From Blakeslea trispora (Eukaryota > Mucoromycota > Mucoromycetes > Mucorales > Choanephoraceae): a DNA stretch of 33,570 nucleotides. This document shows positions 1-9,667 of this stretch, one piece after another. The notes below the pieces were generated by a model. The model had not been told where the DNA came from. It did no database searches and saw only the letters and a program-made list of their open reading frames with translations. Both the position numbers and the translations under genes were made by a program. Position 1 is the stretch's first letter. Every line of letters begins with the position of its first letter. The DNA is taken from assembly GCA_025331445.1 (NCBI GenBank), contig JAIWNE010000204.1:1-33570 (forward strand), read 5' to 3'.

Positions 1-1403
1 GGCGTCCCACTTTTGCTTGTCTTTGGCGGCCATTGCCTTCAGTCGATACTCAGCAGCAGCCCGGTTTTGACCCAAAGCTTCAAGCTCCCGCGATGTAAAG
101 TCTGCAATGGTTCTTGGATCATGAGCGGATTCGGAACCAATGTATGGACGCAAAGGATCACCTGGGAGTACTGGTTCTCTTCCATAGGTAAGATAGAATG
201 GGCTGTGGCCTGTGGTAGAGTGTCTTTTAATTCTACAAGCCCAAAGAGCAGCGTCAAGAAAATCATCCCAGCGGTGTATCGCTCCGTTTACATACTTGCG
301 TATGATAGGCTTTATGATTCCATTGAATCGCTCGACTTTGGAATTTGTTCTTCAATGAAACGCCGATGTGAGCTTGTGATTCAGACCTAATCGCTTGGTA
401 TAGGCCTTCACTAAGTTACTTGTGAAACTTGAGCCTCTATCGGAGCATATCTCCTTTGGACAGCCAAAACGCATAACAATTTCTTCATACAAAAAATCAG
501 CTACCGCCTCAGCAGATGCGACAGGAACAGCCTTTGCAATTGGCCAATTTGTCAGGGAATCGACAGCAGTGATGATCCATTTATTACCCTTATTGGTAAC
601 AGGCAGCTCACCGATAAAATCAAGGTACCATCTTTCAAAGGCTTGAGGTACTGGCATAGGATGCATCACATCATGATGCTTTTGAGATACATTACCATTC
701 AATTGGCAATTGGTACACGACTTCAGCCACTCTTGTACATCCTTTCGCATGGTCGGCCACCAGAAGCGAGATACAAGCATCGACAACATGTTTTTGTAGC
801 CAGCATGGCCGAATCCGTTATGGTACTTTGATACCAAGTCGGCTCTCTCCACGAACGGAACAAACGGTACTTGCACAGTATTCTCACCTATTTTGACCTT
901 CCGGAATATACGATTACCATCTACAACAAAGTTGGCCTTCTCCCCCTCCAGCAAAGCCTTTAATTTTGCGCCTTTGACTTGTTGGTCGTAGTTCTTGAGG
1001 TACAATAAGGGCCAATCTTGTTTTAGCTCTTGAGACATGTCGGTAGAATCAGATGAGTACAGATATTGAGGTTCCATGGATGACACCGCAGGAGTACAGG
1101 TAGGACCGTCGACACGAGACAAAAGATCCGGCACGATGTTGGTTGAACCACGTTTGTAGATGATGGTAGGTGAATATGATTCTAATTCATTTAACCAACG
1201 GACAAGACGAGGCGTCGGTTTATCTTGTGATCTCAGATATTGAAGGCTATGGTGATCGGTGTGAATAGTGTAGCCAGCAGAGCAACCGTCCAAAAAACAG
1301 CCCCAAACACGAAGGGCAGTCAACACACCCAGTAGTTCGCGTTCTTGAGCTGGATAGTTGCGTTCAGCCAACGAGAGTTTCTTTGATTCGTATGCTACGG
1401 GAT
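1..1403 (-). pseudogene. Element A pol, RNase H C-terminus and integrase
   Basis: Continues the pol frame interrupted at 7700. The RNase H end is seen first (AYESKKL..ERNYPAQERELLG, IHTDHHSLQYL). Then come the HHCC zinc-binding domain of integrase (H..HAG, CTNCQ) and its catalytic core: D in WYLDFIGELP, D in ICSDRGSSF, and E in SKVERFNG with D-X35-E spacing. An in-frame TGA at 352-354 replaces the proline codon seen at the aligned place in element C; the frame is open again below it to the window edge, with sequence closely matching C (for example KYVNGAIHRWDDF, PFYLTYGREP). Integrase would be cut off before the catalytic E, so this copy cannot encode a complete enzyme. The C-terminal part lies outside the window. 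Confidence 0.88.
1399..1403. repeat. Target-site duplication of element B, left copy
   Basis: GGGAT immediately left of the first base of the LTR; the same five bases follow the other LTR at 7700-7704. A 5-bp duplication is normal for Ty3/gypsy integrase. Confidence 0.9.
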
Positions 1404-1814
1404 TGTTATAATCCAATAAATCACAATGAAATAAATCCAAGGAATTAACCAGACTAAAGATAATGTTTTATTTACTTCAAAATTGATGTGCTATTTATAC
1501 TTTTCATAAAGATGATATTTCAACTGAGATTGTAAAACTTTTCTAGAGGCTTGTAGATGACTATGATAATAACAACGAATCGGATGAGAGATGAATGATG
1601 ACAGTCTTGTAAAGAAGAACTACTAAAATAGAATGATTGGCCATCTGTACCTTAAACCCAGTAACTGGTAAATTATTGGCAAGATGTCAGTCCTGACCTT
1701 GAATGAAGGTTTATCCGAATTGAATGTCAAATGAAACAAGCTGAAGTCGAATTAGAGAATGGTTGTGGATTCATAAGTGGCTAAATACTTGATCCGTACT
1801 GTATGAATACAACA
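1404..1814 (-). repeat. 3' LTR of element B
   Basis: 411 bp, starting TGTTATAATCC and ending ATACAACA on the plus strand. Same length as, and read by eye as identical to, 7289-7699. Inverted TATAAATA at 1492-1499 matches the promoter TATA of the 5' LTR. Confidence 0.95.
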
Positions 1815-2041
1815 TAGCCCCCTTCCAGACGAAAGCGTGATTGCTTTGACTGATAATGTAAACTTCATTTGTTCTAAAGATTCATGTAGCCCAAAAGTTC
1901 AATGTAGTTGTTTGAAAGTAAACATCATGATTTATGCGTTAATGCATATCTGTCAGTTGTAAGATACTCCGATAAAAACCTAATCAAAACCAGGTGGGAA
2001 AAAGTGTATAGGAAAAGGAATGTATCCGTTTGACTCAATTC
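1815..2041 (-). other. Polypurine tract and 3' untranslated segment of element B
   Basis: Between the pol stop (2042-2044) and the 3' LTR there are 227 bp without an ORF. The 12 bases touching the LTR read GGAAGGGGGCTA on the element strand (1815-1826). This is a purine run in the position where plus-strand DNA synthesis is primed in LTR elements. Confidence 0.8.
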
Positions 2042-5000
2042 TTATTGTGTAGAAGCCTTAGTGCTTTTCTTGTTACGAGTAGAGATTTTTCGTGTATTGA
2101 CTGATTTTGGTAAAGTCTTACGATTATTGGATGAAGCTTTCTCAGCGTTACGACGTCCCCAATACAATTCAATGTGTTTGGTTGAGTCGAAGTGCTCAAT
2201 AGGTTCCCAGGTGTCTTCACTAGGATCATCATAGCCTTTCCATCTTACTCTGTACTCATAATTACCATGTTTACCTCTATGATCGATAACGGCTTGTACT
2301 TCGTAGTGATCTTCCTTGAGCTGATCAAGATTGTCAGGTGTAATGTTTGCAGCTTGCTTGTATACAATATGTGATGTGGGAACATCTCTAGACAGAAGTG
2401 TGCCAGTTTTGTCTTTCAATATATAGCTACCATTTTTAGTGATACCATGGATGTAGAATGGTCCTTCGTAGCGTTGATCAGTCTTACGTGCTCTATTTAC
2501 GTTTTTGATCATGACTTTACTTCCGATAGGATACTGATGCTCAACGATCTTATGTGTCTTGTGGAATCTTTCATGATCACGTTTTTGTGGTTCTTTGATT
2601 CGCTCAAACAATGCTGGTATCAAGACGTCTTGTACGAATTTGTACTTTTCATCAATAGTCTTATTTTCAGCTTTCTCCATCTTAAGTGTAGGTTGAACTT
2701 TAGTGTAATCCTGAAACTCATTTGGTTGTCTGTTGAATAATACTGCGTATGGTCTGGATTTGTGCAGACGTGCATATCTAACATTGAGACAATATTGAGC
2801 GTAGTTGAGGTATGAACACCAAGACTCACCTTTTCCGCGCAACATCTTGACGATGGTCCTTTTAGCAAGTCCCACGTAAGCTTCGTTGACAGAATTACCC
2901 ATTGGAGAGTAAGGTAGGGATACCCTCTTGTCAATGCCACTCATTTCCATCAGTTGGTTAACAACATCATTCACAAACTCGGCACCATTGTCGCTGTTGA
3001 TGACTTTGGGGAATCCAAACAAAGAGAATACACTGAGTAGTTCTTTTGCTATAGTTGTACTGTGTTTATCCGGTAAGGCTCTTAAGATAGTGAACCGTGA
3101 ATAATAGTCTACGAGTACTAGCATGAAGTTGTTTCCTTGATCTGATGTAACATCGAAAGAACCGAGATCCATGCACCAATGGTCTAGAGGTTGATCAGGC
3201 AGAACTGATTTAGGTGGGTGATATCCTACTTTGGCGATGTTGAATTTGTTGCATTCGAGACAGTCAGCTAGTATGCGTTCGATATCTTTTCGCATGTTTG
3301 TCCAATGTACTCCATCATGATGTAATTGGTCCTCAATACTCTGTAGCCCGTAATGACCTAATAAATGAGCTTTCAATATGAGTGTATCACGCTCGTGAAG
3401 TGGTGGTGTCATGTACTCAGCAAACTTCAAGGCCCTCACAGTCATATCGAGGTCTGAACGTCTTGTTTGTGATGATGAAGAGTGATTGAGATTCACTTTG
3501 CTGTCCGTTAGTAACTTTCCAGAGGCACTGTTACTGTCGTCAGACGAGAAAGTTTTGGAAGAAGAAGAAGAGTTGGAATATGTGGAGGAAATAATTCGCT
3601 CTTTATTTGCCTCAAATATTTTCGTAGGGCGTGACTTGTCAAATCGATTAAGGTGCACCTTTGACGTTTTAAATCTAGCCAGCTCTTTTTCTGAATTTCT
3701 CTTGCGTTTCTTTTTAATTATCGAGCCATCACTGGTAACATCAGCACAACTACCCCCCTCCAGAAGTAATGGTACTTCGTTATCTGAATAGAGTCGAGAG
3801 AGAGCGTCTGGGATTATGTTACTGATACCTGGAAGATATACGCATGTAAACGTGTATGAGAAGATAGTTTCCCACCAGCCAAGCATAAGTGCGTTTGGCG
3901 TTTGTTGAGTGTTTAGATAGATTAAACTCTTGTGGTCCGTATGAAGAGTGAACGGAATGAGATACAGCCATTTGTGGAACTTTGTGAAAGTATATACCAC
4001 AGCCAGTAATTCACGTTTAGTAGTGCTATAGTTGCGTTCAGAAGGCGATAATTTCCGGGATACCATGGCAACATAATGAACAGTGTTATTGATTACTTGA
4101 TAAAGTATTCCAGCGATACCAGTAGCACTAGCATCAGTTGCAACGTGAAATCTATGAGAGAGATCAGGAGCCGAGATAACGGGTGCGTTGGCCAATGCAT
4201 GTTGCAAGTCCTTGAAGGCTTTTGTATGCTGATCCGTCCAAACATCCTTTAATTGCTTGTAACTGCGTAAGGCATCTAGAGTAGACGAAAGCTTAGAGTA
4301 GAATGGAATGGAAGACCGAAAGAAAGACATAAAACCAAGATAGCTAGCAAGTTGTCGTCCAGTAGTAGGGATAGGCCAAGTATGAGCGTTGGCTACCTTT
4401 CGAGGATCAGGAATGAGTTTTCCGTTAATGAGAGACCAGCCCAAGATGTTGACACTCTTTTGTGCAAAGACTATCTTTTCAGAGTTCAAGACGAGGTTTG
4501 CTTGTGTTAATCTGCTAATTACTTCTACTACGCAATCAGTATGGTAGGATAAGGGTGGAAATGTAGAGATTATAATATCATCGACGTATACATTAACATA
4601 CGGGAGATCTTCAAATAGGTTTGTCAAGCATCGTTGTACGACAGATCCGACATGAGTTATTCCAAAGCATGCTTTCAAGTGAATGTACTGTATTCCTGTG
4701 AAAGGATTAGTAATAGCAAGTTTTTCACGATCAGGTTCATGAATAGGAAACGATGTGAAGCAAGCATGGATGTCTAAAATGGTATGAATAGGTGCACTAC
4801 CAATACTCTGGTGAATGGATGAGATTAATGGCAACTGTTGTCTATCAGTAACGAGGAGTTGTTGATTTAACAGACGGACATCACAAACGATTTTAGGTTT
4901 ATCAAACGAGTACTTACCCTGTGAATCTTTCTTCTTGACTACTAGTAAGGGACTGTTGTATCCTGTATGGGAAGGTGCTTTCTTAATGACCCCTTCAGAT

Positions 5001-5644
5001 AACCATACTTCGATTTGTTTGTTAACAACATCTTTGTACGCTGCTGGTAATGGGTATTGAGCTCTATAAGCAACAGTTCCAGGTTTAGTCTTGAGATGTA
5101 TGGTAGCACCAGGTAAATTACAACAAGTGTTTTTCATGTCAATCTTTAAATTTAGCTTAAGAAGATTATTAACAACTTTGAGAAAAGGTTCACGTTCACT
5201 GTTAGTGCCAAATGGGTCACTGTTAGGATTAACATTATCTGGGTCAATAGGATCAGGAATCTTAGGACCAGCCGAATCAAAGTGAGAACTTATAAGACCA
5301 GTAATTCCAATCTTCAGCCTATGTAAGATATCCATACCAAGACAAATTGGTACATTTTCATGTGAAAAAAATGAAAAGACTTCGAAAGTATGTGTAATGT
5401 TGATTTTATTATAGAAAACTTTTAATTGGGTAGAACCAATTCTGGGGACAGTTTGTTTTATATGAGCTAGTTGCACTACTCCAGTTGAAGGAGCAGATTG
5501 GATGTTGGATCCAAGAAAAGTAGCGAAAGAAGGAGAAACAAGAGATCTGTCGGCACCTGTGTCTAATAGGGCGTGGGTTTTCACGTTTTCTACAATTACC
5601 GGTAAGATAATAGAATTAGATATCTGTTTCGGTGCTGATGAAAA
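2042..5644 (-). CDS. pol: Element B Pol: PR-RT-RNase H-IN-chromodomain
   Basis: Polyprotein of a chromovirus. Numbering from the codon at 5584 (GTG; there is no usable ATG): protease motif LLDTGADRS at 6-14; reverse transcriptase with D271 and YVDD at 333-336; RNase H with TDAS (D484), E525 and HTDH (D550); a Ser/Lys-rich linker about 600-715; integrase HHCC zinc finger (H740, H744, C775, C778); core D806, D865, E901 with exact D-X35-E spacing; a GPF motif about 1041; and a chromodomain at about 1093-1142 (YRVRWKGYDDPSEDTWEPIEHF region), then a basic tail. The frame opens right after the gag TGA at 5645-5647 and is the same frame as gag. Expression therefore probably needs readthrough of that stop, or another device. 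All catalytic residues expected are present. Confidence 0.93.
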   Translation of the reverse strand, partial: FSSAPKQISNSIILPVIVENVKTHALLDTGADRSLVSPSFATFLGSNIQSAPSTGVVQLAHIKQTVPRIGSTQLKVFYNKINITHTFEVFSFFSHENVPICLGMDILHRLKIGITGLISSHFDSAGPKIPDPIDPDNVNPNSDPFGTNSEREPFLKVVNNLLKLNLKIDMKNTCCNLPGATIHLKTKPGTVAYRAQYPLPAAYKDVVNKQIEVWLSEGVIKKAPSHTGYNSPLLVVKKKDSQGKYSFDKPKIVCDVRLLNQQLLVTDRQQLPLISSIHQSIGSAPIHTILDIHACFTSFPIHEPDREKLAITNPFTGIQYIHLKACFGITHVGSVVQRCLTNLFEDLPYVNVYVDDIIISTFPPLSYHTDCVVEVISRLTQANLVLNSEKIVFAQKSVNILGWSLINGKLIPDPRKVANAHTWPIPTTGRQLASYLGFMSFFRSSIPFYSKLSSTLDALRSYKQLKDVWTDQHTKAFKDLQHALANAPVISAPDLSHRFHVATDASATGIAGILYQVINNTVHYVAMVSRKLSPSERNYSTTKRELLAVVYTFTKFHKWLYLIPFTLHTDHKSLIYLNTQQTPNALMLGWWETIFSYTFTCVYLPGISNIIPDALSRLYSDNEVPLLLEGGSCADVTSDGSIIKKKRKRNSEKELARFKTSKVHLNRFDKSRPTKIFEANKERIISSTYSNSSSSSKTFSSDDSNSASGKLLTDSKVNLNHSSSSQTRRSDLDMTVRALKFAEYMTPPLHERDTLILKAHLLGHYGLQSIEDQLHHDGVHWTNMRKDIERILADCLECNKFNIAKVGYHPPKSVLPDQPLDHWCMDLGSFDVTSDQGNNFMLVLVDYYSRFTILRALPDKHSTTIAKELLSVFSLFGFPKVINSDNGAEFVNDVVNQLMEMSGIDKRVSLPYSPMGNSVNEAYVGLAKRTIVKMLRGKGESWCSYLNYAQYCLNVRYARLHKSRPYAVLFNRQPNEFQDYTKVQPTLKMEKAENKTIDEKYKFVQDVLIPALFERIKEPQKRDHERFHKTHKIVEHQYPIGSKVMIKNVNRARKTDQRYEGPFYIHGITKNGSYILKDKTGTLLSRDVPTSHIVYKQAANITPDNLDQLKEDHYEVQAVIDHRGKHGNYEYRVRWKGYDDPSEDTWEPIEHFDSTKHIELYWGRRNAEKASSNNRKTLPKSVNTRKISTRNKKSTKASTQ

Positions 5645-7240
5645 TCAAACATCATACTTACATTTCTGCGCTTGGGCAGCTTGCATAAGAGATTCCTCAT
5701 CGGAATCAATTTCCATGTCGTCGATGGTTGAGGAAGAGGGTCCCGGCGAGGGCACACGAGAGGAAGAAGAACCAGGGAAAGTAGCAGCAGCACGAACGTT
5801 CTCAGAGGTAGGAGCTCTGTTTGCAAAATCGCACCACTTGCTGGCACCAGTACCACCACGGAAAGAAGCACCTCGAACAGTTATGTTGTCAGCGGCAGAA
5901 GAGCGAGCGGCAGTATCACAGCGATGCTTAGGTGTCCAACCCAAAGCACCACAACGACGACACAGGTTCTTGTTCTTGGGTTGTTCACCCCGTTCCTTAG
6001 CCTTACAGTCTTCCGTATTATGTGTGGTTACTCTGTGGAAAGAGCGGAACATTTTTTCCTTGCCTTTATCACGTTTCATGTTAGTGATCGCGGCAGAAGA
6101 AGTAGAAGAACGACTAGCGGAAGGAGGGGAAGTAGAACCAGAAGGAAGACCAAGCTTGGATCGCTTTTGAGAAGGACCAACAGAAGACGAGGCAGAAGAG
6201 CGTTTACCAGTAGATGGTCCTTGTTCTAGACTGCGTGACTTATTATATAAATTACGAGCCTTTGACGCTATGAATTCCAGCTCTTTCTTATCAGCGGCAG
6301 AGGCGGACTCCAAAGTGATATCTAAGCGATCTAAAAGATCACTGGGAAGACCATCCATGAAATAGGCGACCAAGACATGATTGTCACGAACACCAGCACG
6401 AGCTCTCAAGGTGTTGAACCTATCTATGTACTGTTCAATAGTCTCTCTATAGTCTCGGAAGCGGATGATTTGCAATTGCTTATGAGCCAGGTTCTTGCTG
6501 TCATCCGTGGTCATACCATACTTGTTAATAAGCGCAGTCTTGAAAGGGTTCCATGTAAGTTCATTAATGGTTTTTCCTGATCCAGCGACAAACTGGCGTA
6601 ACCACAATCGTTGATCGGGATCTAGGCGAGTAATCACCAAACGATACCAGTTGGCATCAATGTCCAGTTGGTAGCACAGCATCACATCTTCGAACTTGTG
6701 AAGACAAGCCTCGATGTCCTGAAAAACCTGCTCCTTTGGTGCAAAGACATTTCTGCCTACCCACTGGAAGTAGGGCACCTCTCTTGGACATACAACTGTT
6801 TTGACAGACGCAGAGGTAGAGTGAGAAGAAGGAGATTGAGGCACAGGTGATGTATTAGAAGAATTGATGCGAGAGAGCATTTCATGAAGATCTACTAATT
6901 TGGATAGATCCTTGAATTTGGCATCGTAAGCATCTCGAACTTTGTTAGCAGTTTCACTGTCCGTAACCGAAGCCAATTGATCAGCTAGATCAGCGACCTC
7001 AGTTTGCAAGCGATTGATGTTACTCCCCAAGTTAGCAGTAGAATTGCCCTTTTGTCCTGTAGAAGGCATGGGGGAGGGATCAGAAGAGGAGACAGCAGGG
7101 GTATGCGTGGAAGCATAATCTTCAGGAGGAGGAAGTGAATCCAGTTCCATCTCTTCCTCTGCGGTAAGAGGTGCCGAGAGGATTTGGTAAGCTTCTTCGG
7201 CAGTAGAAGTAGTAGGAACCATAGGGAGTTCAGCGGCCAT
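5645..7240 (-). CDS. gag: Element B Gag
   Basis: 531-residue capsid/nucleocapsid protein. The ATG at 7238-7240 lies 48 bp inside the element from the 5' LTR; an upstream in-frame ATG at 7309 lies in the LTR and was not used. The N-terminal third is acidic and Ser/Pro-rich, with a short helical stretch about residues 75-120. The central region (about 160-330) resembles retrotransposon Gag capsid domains (YGMTTDDSKNLAHKQL, YIDRFNTLRARAG). The C-terminus has a basic Ser-rich stretch and a Cys-rich zinc-binding region, CRRCGALGWTPKHRC, which departs from the usual CX2CX4HX4C knuckle. The stop is TGA at 5645-5647, directly followed in frame by pol. Confidence 0.88.
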   Translation of the reverse strand: MAAELPMVPTTSTAEEAYQILSAPLTAEEEMELDSLPPPEDYASTHTPAVSSSDPSPMPSTGQKGNSTANLGSNINRLQTEVADLADQLASVTDSETANKVRDAYDAKFKDLSKLVDLHEMLSRINSSNTSPVPQSPSSHSTSASVKTVVCPREVPYFQWVGRNVFAPKEQVFQDIEACLHKFEDVMLCYQLDIDANWYRLVITRLDPDQRLWLRQFVAGSGKTINELTWNPFKTALINKYGMTTDDSKNLAHKQLQIIRFRDYRETIEQYIDRFNTLRARAGVRDNHVLVAYFMDGLPSDLLDRLDITLESASAADKKELEFIASKARNLYNKSRSLEQGPSTGKRSSASSSVGPSQKRSKLGLPSGSTSPPSASRSSTSSAAITNMKRDKGKEKMFRSFHRVTTHNTEDCKAKERGEQPKNKNLCRRCGALGWTPKHRCDTAARSSAADNITVRGASFRGGTGASKWCDFANRAPTSENVRAAATFPGSSSSRVPSPGPSSSTIDDMEIDSDEESLMQAAQAQKCKYDV

Positions 7241-7288
7241 TGTAATTGTTTTTAAAGTAAATAAAATAAAAGATAAGATTAAGAAAAA
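7241..7288 (-). other. Leader of element B, no canonical tRNA primer site
   Basis: The 48 bp between the 5' LTR and the gag ATG are AT-rich. No TGG-beginning primer-binding site follows the LTR end. A 17-nt stretch at 7250-7266 is complementary to 7351-7367 in the LTR, allowing one G-U pair, and the latter lies about where the transcript should start, 25-32 nt downstream of the TATA box. Confidence 0.55.
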
Positions 7289-7699
7289 TGTTATAATCCA
7301 ATAAATCACAATGAAATAAATCCAAGGAATTAACCAGACTAAAGATAATGTTTTATTTACTTCAAAATTGATGTGCTATTTATACTTTTCATAAAGATGA
7401 TATTTCAACTGAGATTGTAAAACTTTTCTAGAGGCTTGTAGATGACTATGATAATAACAACGAATCGGATGAGAGATGAATGATGACAGTCTTGTAAAGA
7501 AGAACTACTAAAATAGAATGATTGGCCATCTGTACCTTAAACCCAGTAACTGGTAAATTATTGGCAAGATGTCAGTCCTGACCTTGAATGAAGGTTTATC
7601 CGAATTGAATGTCAAATGAAACAAGCTGAAGTCGAATTAGAGAATGGTTGTGGATTCATAAGTGGCTAAATACTTGATCCGTACTGTATGAATACAACA
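7289..7699 (-). repeat. 5' LTR of element B
   Basis: 411-bp promoter-bearing LTR, TG..CA bounded. I read it as identical to 1404-1814. It is followed by the right copy of the GGGAT duplication (7700-7704). Confidence 0.95.
7377..7384 (-). promoter_or_regulatory. TATA box in 5' LTR of element B
   Basis: TATAAATA on the minus strand inside the 5' LTR, about 137 bp before the gag ATG. It predicts a transcript start near 7350-7360. Confidence 0.6.
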
Positions 7700-7704
7700 G
7701 GGAT
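7700..7704. repeat. Target-site duplication of element B, right copy
   Basis: GGGAT, matching 1399-1403. Confidence 0.9.
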
Positions 7705-9052
7705 GCCAAGATGATGCTTTGGTATAGTCAGATCCATCAGCAGGCTGCAGCAATACGGCACCACAAGCGAAATCACTAGTATCCGTTTCAACCTTATACG
7801 GCTTAGACATGTCAGGTAGTAGCAGAACAGGGGAGGTGGTCAGTAGCTCCTTTATTTTGTTGAAGCTTGTTTCACAGTCTTCAGTCCATGTGACAGGTCT
7901 TCGTTTAGAACCAGTACCCTTGGTAAGGTCGGTGAGGGGTGCTGCAATACCAGCAAAAGAAGGTATAAAGCGGCGATAGTGCTGAGCAAGTCCAACGAAT
8001 TGACGAACTTCTTGCACGTTCGAGGGACGGGGCCATTCTTTGACAGCTTTCACCTTATTAGGAGCGGGGAGAATTCCATTACCAGTAACTTGAAAGCCAA
8101 GGAAGACCAGTTCATCTTGTGCAAACGAACACTTGTCAAGATTCAAGATCAACTTGTGTTCTTTCAGACGCGATAGTACCATGTGGACATGCTTCTTATG
8201 TTCCTCAAGTGATCGACTAAAGATACAAATGTCATCCAAGTAGACAAGAACGAAGTCATCGATATAGTCAGACAGGATTTCATTCATCTTGGACTGGAAG
8301 GAAGGAGGAGCATTGCACAACCCAAACGGAAGGACCAGCCATTCGAATTTTCCGTATCTTGTGTTGAAAGCCGTTTTGCTGATGTCGTCCTCGTTAATAC
8401 GGATTTGGTGGTAGCCTGACTTGAGATCTAATGTCGTAAATACAGAAGCACCATGAAGTCTTTCCAAGCACTCGTCAATACGAGGTAAGGGATTGCAGTT
8501 ACGGATAGTGAGCTTATTGAGAGCTCTATAATCAATACATATTCGAAGTGTGTCATCCTTTTTGCGTACAAATAGTACAGGCGCACCCCAGTTTGATGAG
8601 CTTAGTCTAATCAGTCCAAGGGAAAGTAACTGTTTCAGTTGCTTTTGGAGTTCATTCAACTCTGCCGGGCTCATCTTGAAAGGTGATCGATTGACCGGTT
8701 TAGCGTCAGGAACTGTTTGTATAACATGCTGGAAGCCAGTGTCTTCAGGTAACCCAGGGAGTGTATCAGAGAAAATAGAGCTAAATTCTTTCAATAGATT
8801 GTCAATCCAAGCCTCATTCGGTTGGCTTTCGGTATTGTCTGTAGGGAGTGAGCTATCTTTGAGATACAGAACACAGCCAGATGCATCATCACGAAGACAA
8901 CTCTCAACTTGTTTTTGTGAGATAAGAAAGTTAAGTTGGGGTCTCTGACATTCGGCATCCAAAGTAGCGTCATCATCAAAGAGATCGCTTCGACGAGAAG
9001 GAGTCAGCCGGACAGTATTTGGGCCTGTGCCTAGATACCATGTATCATTTGT
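7700..9052 (-). pseudogene. Element A pol, reverse transcriptase and RNase H start
   Basis: Open frame carrying the Ty3/gypsy reverse transcriptase. It has a conserved N-terminal segment (SPAELNELQKQLKQLLSLGL), [23 protein letters not shown] (catalytic D), LPFGLCNAPPSFQ, and the YLDD box in VLVYLDDICIFS. The thumb/connection follows (FLGFQV, VGLAQHYRRFIPSFAG), then the RNase H start (VETDTSDFACGAVLLQ). The frame runs into the LTR of element B at 7699 and resumes at 1403. Upstream it is in the same frame as the protease segment, separated only by TGA at 9053-9055. It aligns nearly residue for residue with element C. Confidence 0.88.
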
Positions 9053-9664
9053 TCAATCTGGAGATGGGCAGTATTCTTTGAACCAGCTTCTACCGAGGAT
9101 AAGATCAAAGTTGCTAGGAAAGACGAAGGCATCTACATCGAAAGAGTAACCACCCAGATTGACATCAATCTTGGTCTGTTTGTCAATGACAGTGAGGGCA
9201 CCATCCGCAGTTTCAACCTCACGAGCAGGCGTTGGTGAGATATCTGAGGAAATGGAATTGACAAGGCGAGAGGAAACATAGTTATCAGAGGCGCCGCTAT
9301 CGATAAGGACACTTACGACGGTGTTGTTTTCGCCAGCAATACCATCATAAAGAGGGAGAGAACTTGAAAGCGTGTTCAACTTGACGACGTAATGTAGTTC
9401 AGGTACTTGGTCACTGACAACAGGTACAAGTTCCATAGGAAGCTTATCTTCTGGACGTAGCGTCTGACATGACTCATTAGAAATAAGTTCAGAAGTAGAA
9501 GACTTATTCTCAGTAGGAAAAACTTCAGAGGAGTACCGGGTCAATGAGGCATCTTTATTACTTGGGCTGTCAGTAGGGGGGTTAGGGGCATCCATATTGT
9601 TCAATGAAGAACGTTGATTATTATTGTAGCGACGATTAGGTTGGGATCTTAGGGGCCTGTGCAC
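9053..9664 (-). pseudogene. Element A protease segment, ends at a nonsense codon
   Basis: Aspartic protease of the Ty3/gypsy type: [13 protein letters not shown] holds the DSGA active-site motif, and FDLILGRSWF the C-terminal hydrophobic-G pattern. The N-terminal stretch (RSQPNRRYNNNQ, then acidic) resembles a gag-protease linker. The TGA at 9053-9055 stands where element C has a tryptophan codon (PEWSTDTWY in C), so a single G-to-A change explains the stop. No ATG starts this segment. The frame fades at about 9667, where recognisable element sequence ends and AT-rich DNA begins; this is probably the truncation point. Confidence 0.8.
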
Positions 9665-9667
9665 ACT

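Larger units (their letters stand above)
1404..7699 (-). mobile_element. Complete chromovirus-type LTR retrotransposon B
   Basis: A 6,296-bp Ty3/gypsy retrotransposon in minus orientation. It has two 411-bp LTRs that I read as identical, TG..CA ends, a 5-bp target duplication (GGGAT), a polypurine tract next to the 3' LTR, an uninterrupted gag and an uninterrupted pol whose C-terminus is a chromodomain. Domain order PR-RT-RH-IN-chromodomain is that of chromoviruses, whose chromodomain is thought to steer integration to particular chromatin. Matching LTRs and open frames indicate a recent, possibly active insertion. Oddities: gag and pol are in the same frame separated by one TGA, and no tRNA-type primer site follows the 5' LTR. 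Confidence 0.95.
1..9667 (-). mobile_element. Ty3/gypsy element A, truncated, split by element B
   Basis: Remnant of a Ty3/gypsy retrotransposon read on the minus strand. From its 5' side (high coordinates) it carries protease (about 9053-9664), reverse transcriptase and the start of RNase H (7700-9052), then the rest of RNase H and integrase (1-1403). Chromovirus B (1404-7699) lies inside it; removing B and one copy of the GGGAT duplication rejoins the reading frame exactly. No gag and no LTR are seen upstream of about 9667, so the 5' end is lost; the 3' end lies beyond the left edge. Protein similarity to element C is high along its whole length, so A and C belong to one family. Two in-frame TGA codons (9053-9055, 352-354) show that A is inactive. 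Confidence 0.9.

Noticed and set aside
352..5647. Nuclear reassignment of TGA to Trp
   Set aside because: TGA matches Trp at only one site (9053); at 352 the aligned residue is Pro, and ordinary stops elsewhere in the window include TGA.
5502..6229. Long plus-strand ORFs across element B gag
   Set aside because: They lie antisense to the well supported gag frame and show no domain; composition is a mirror of gag.
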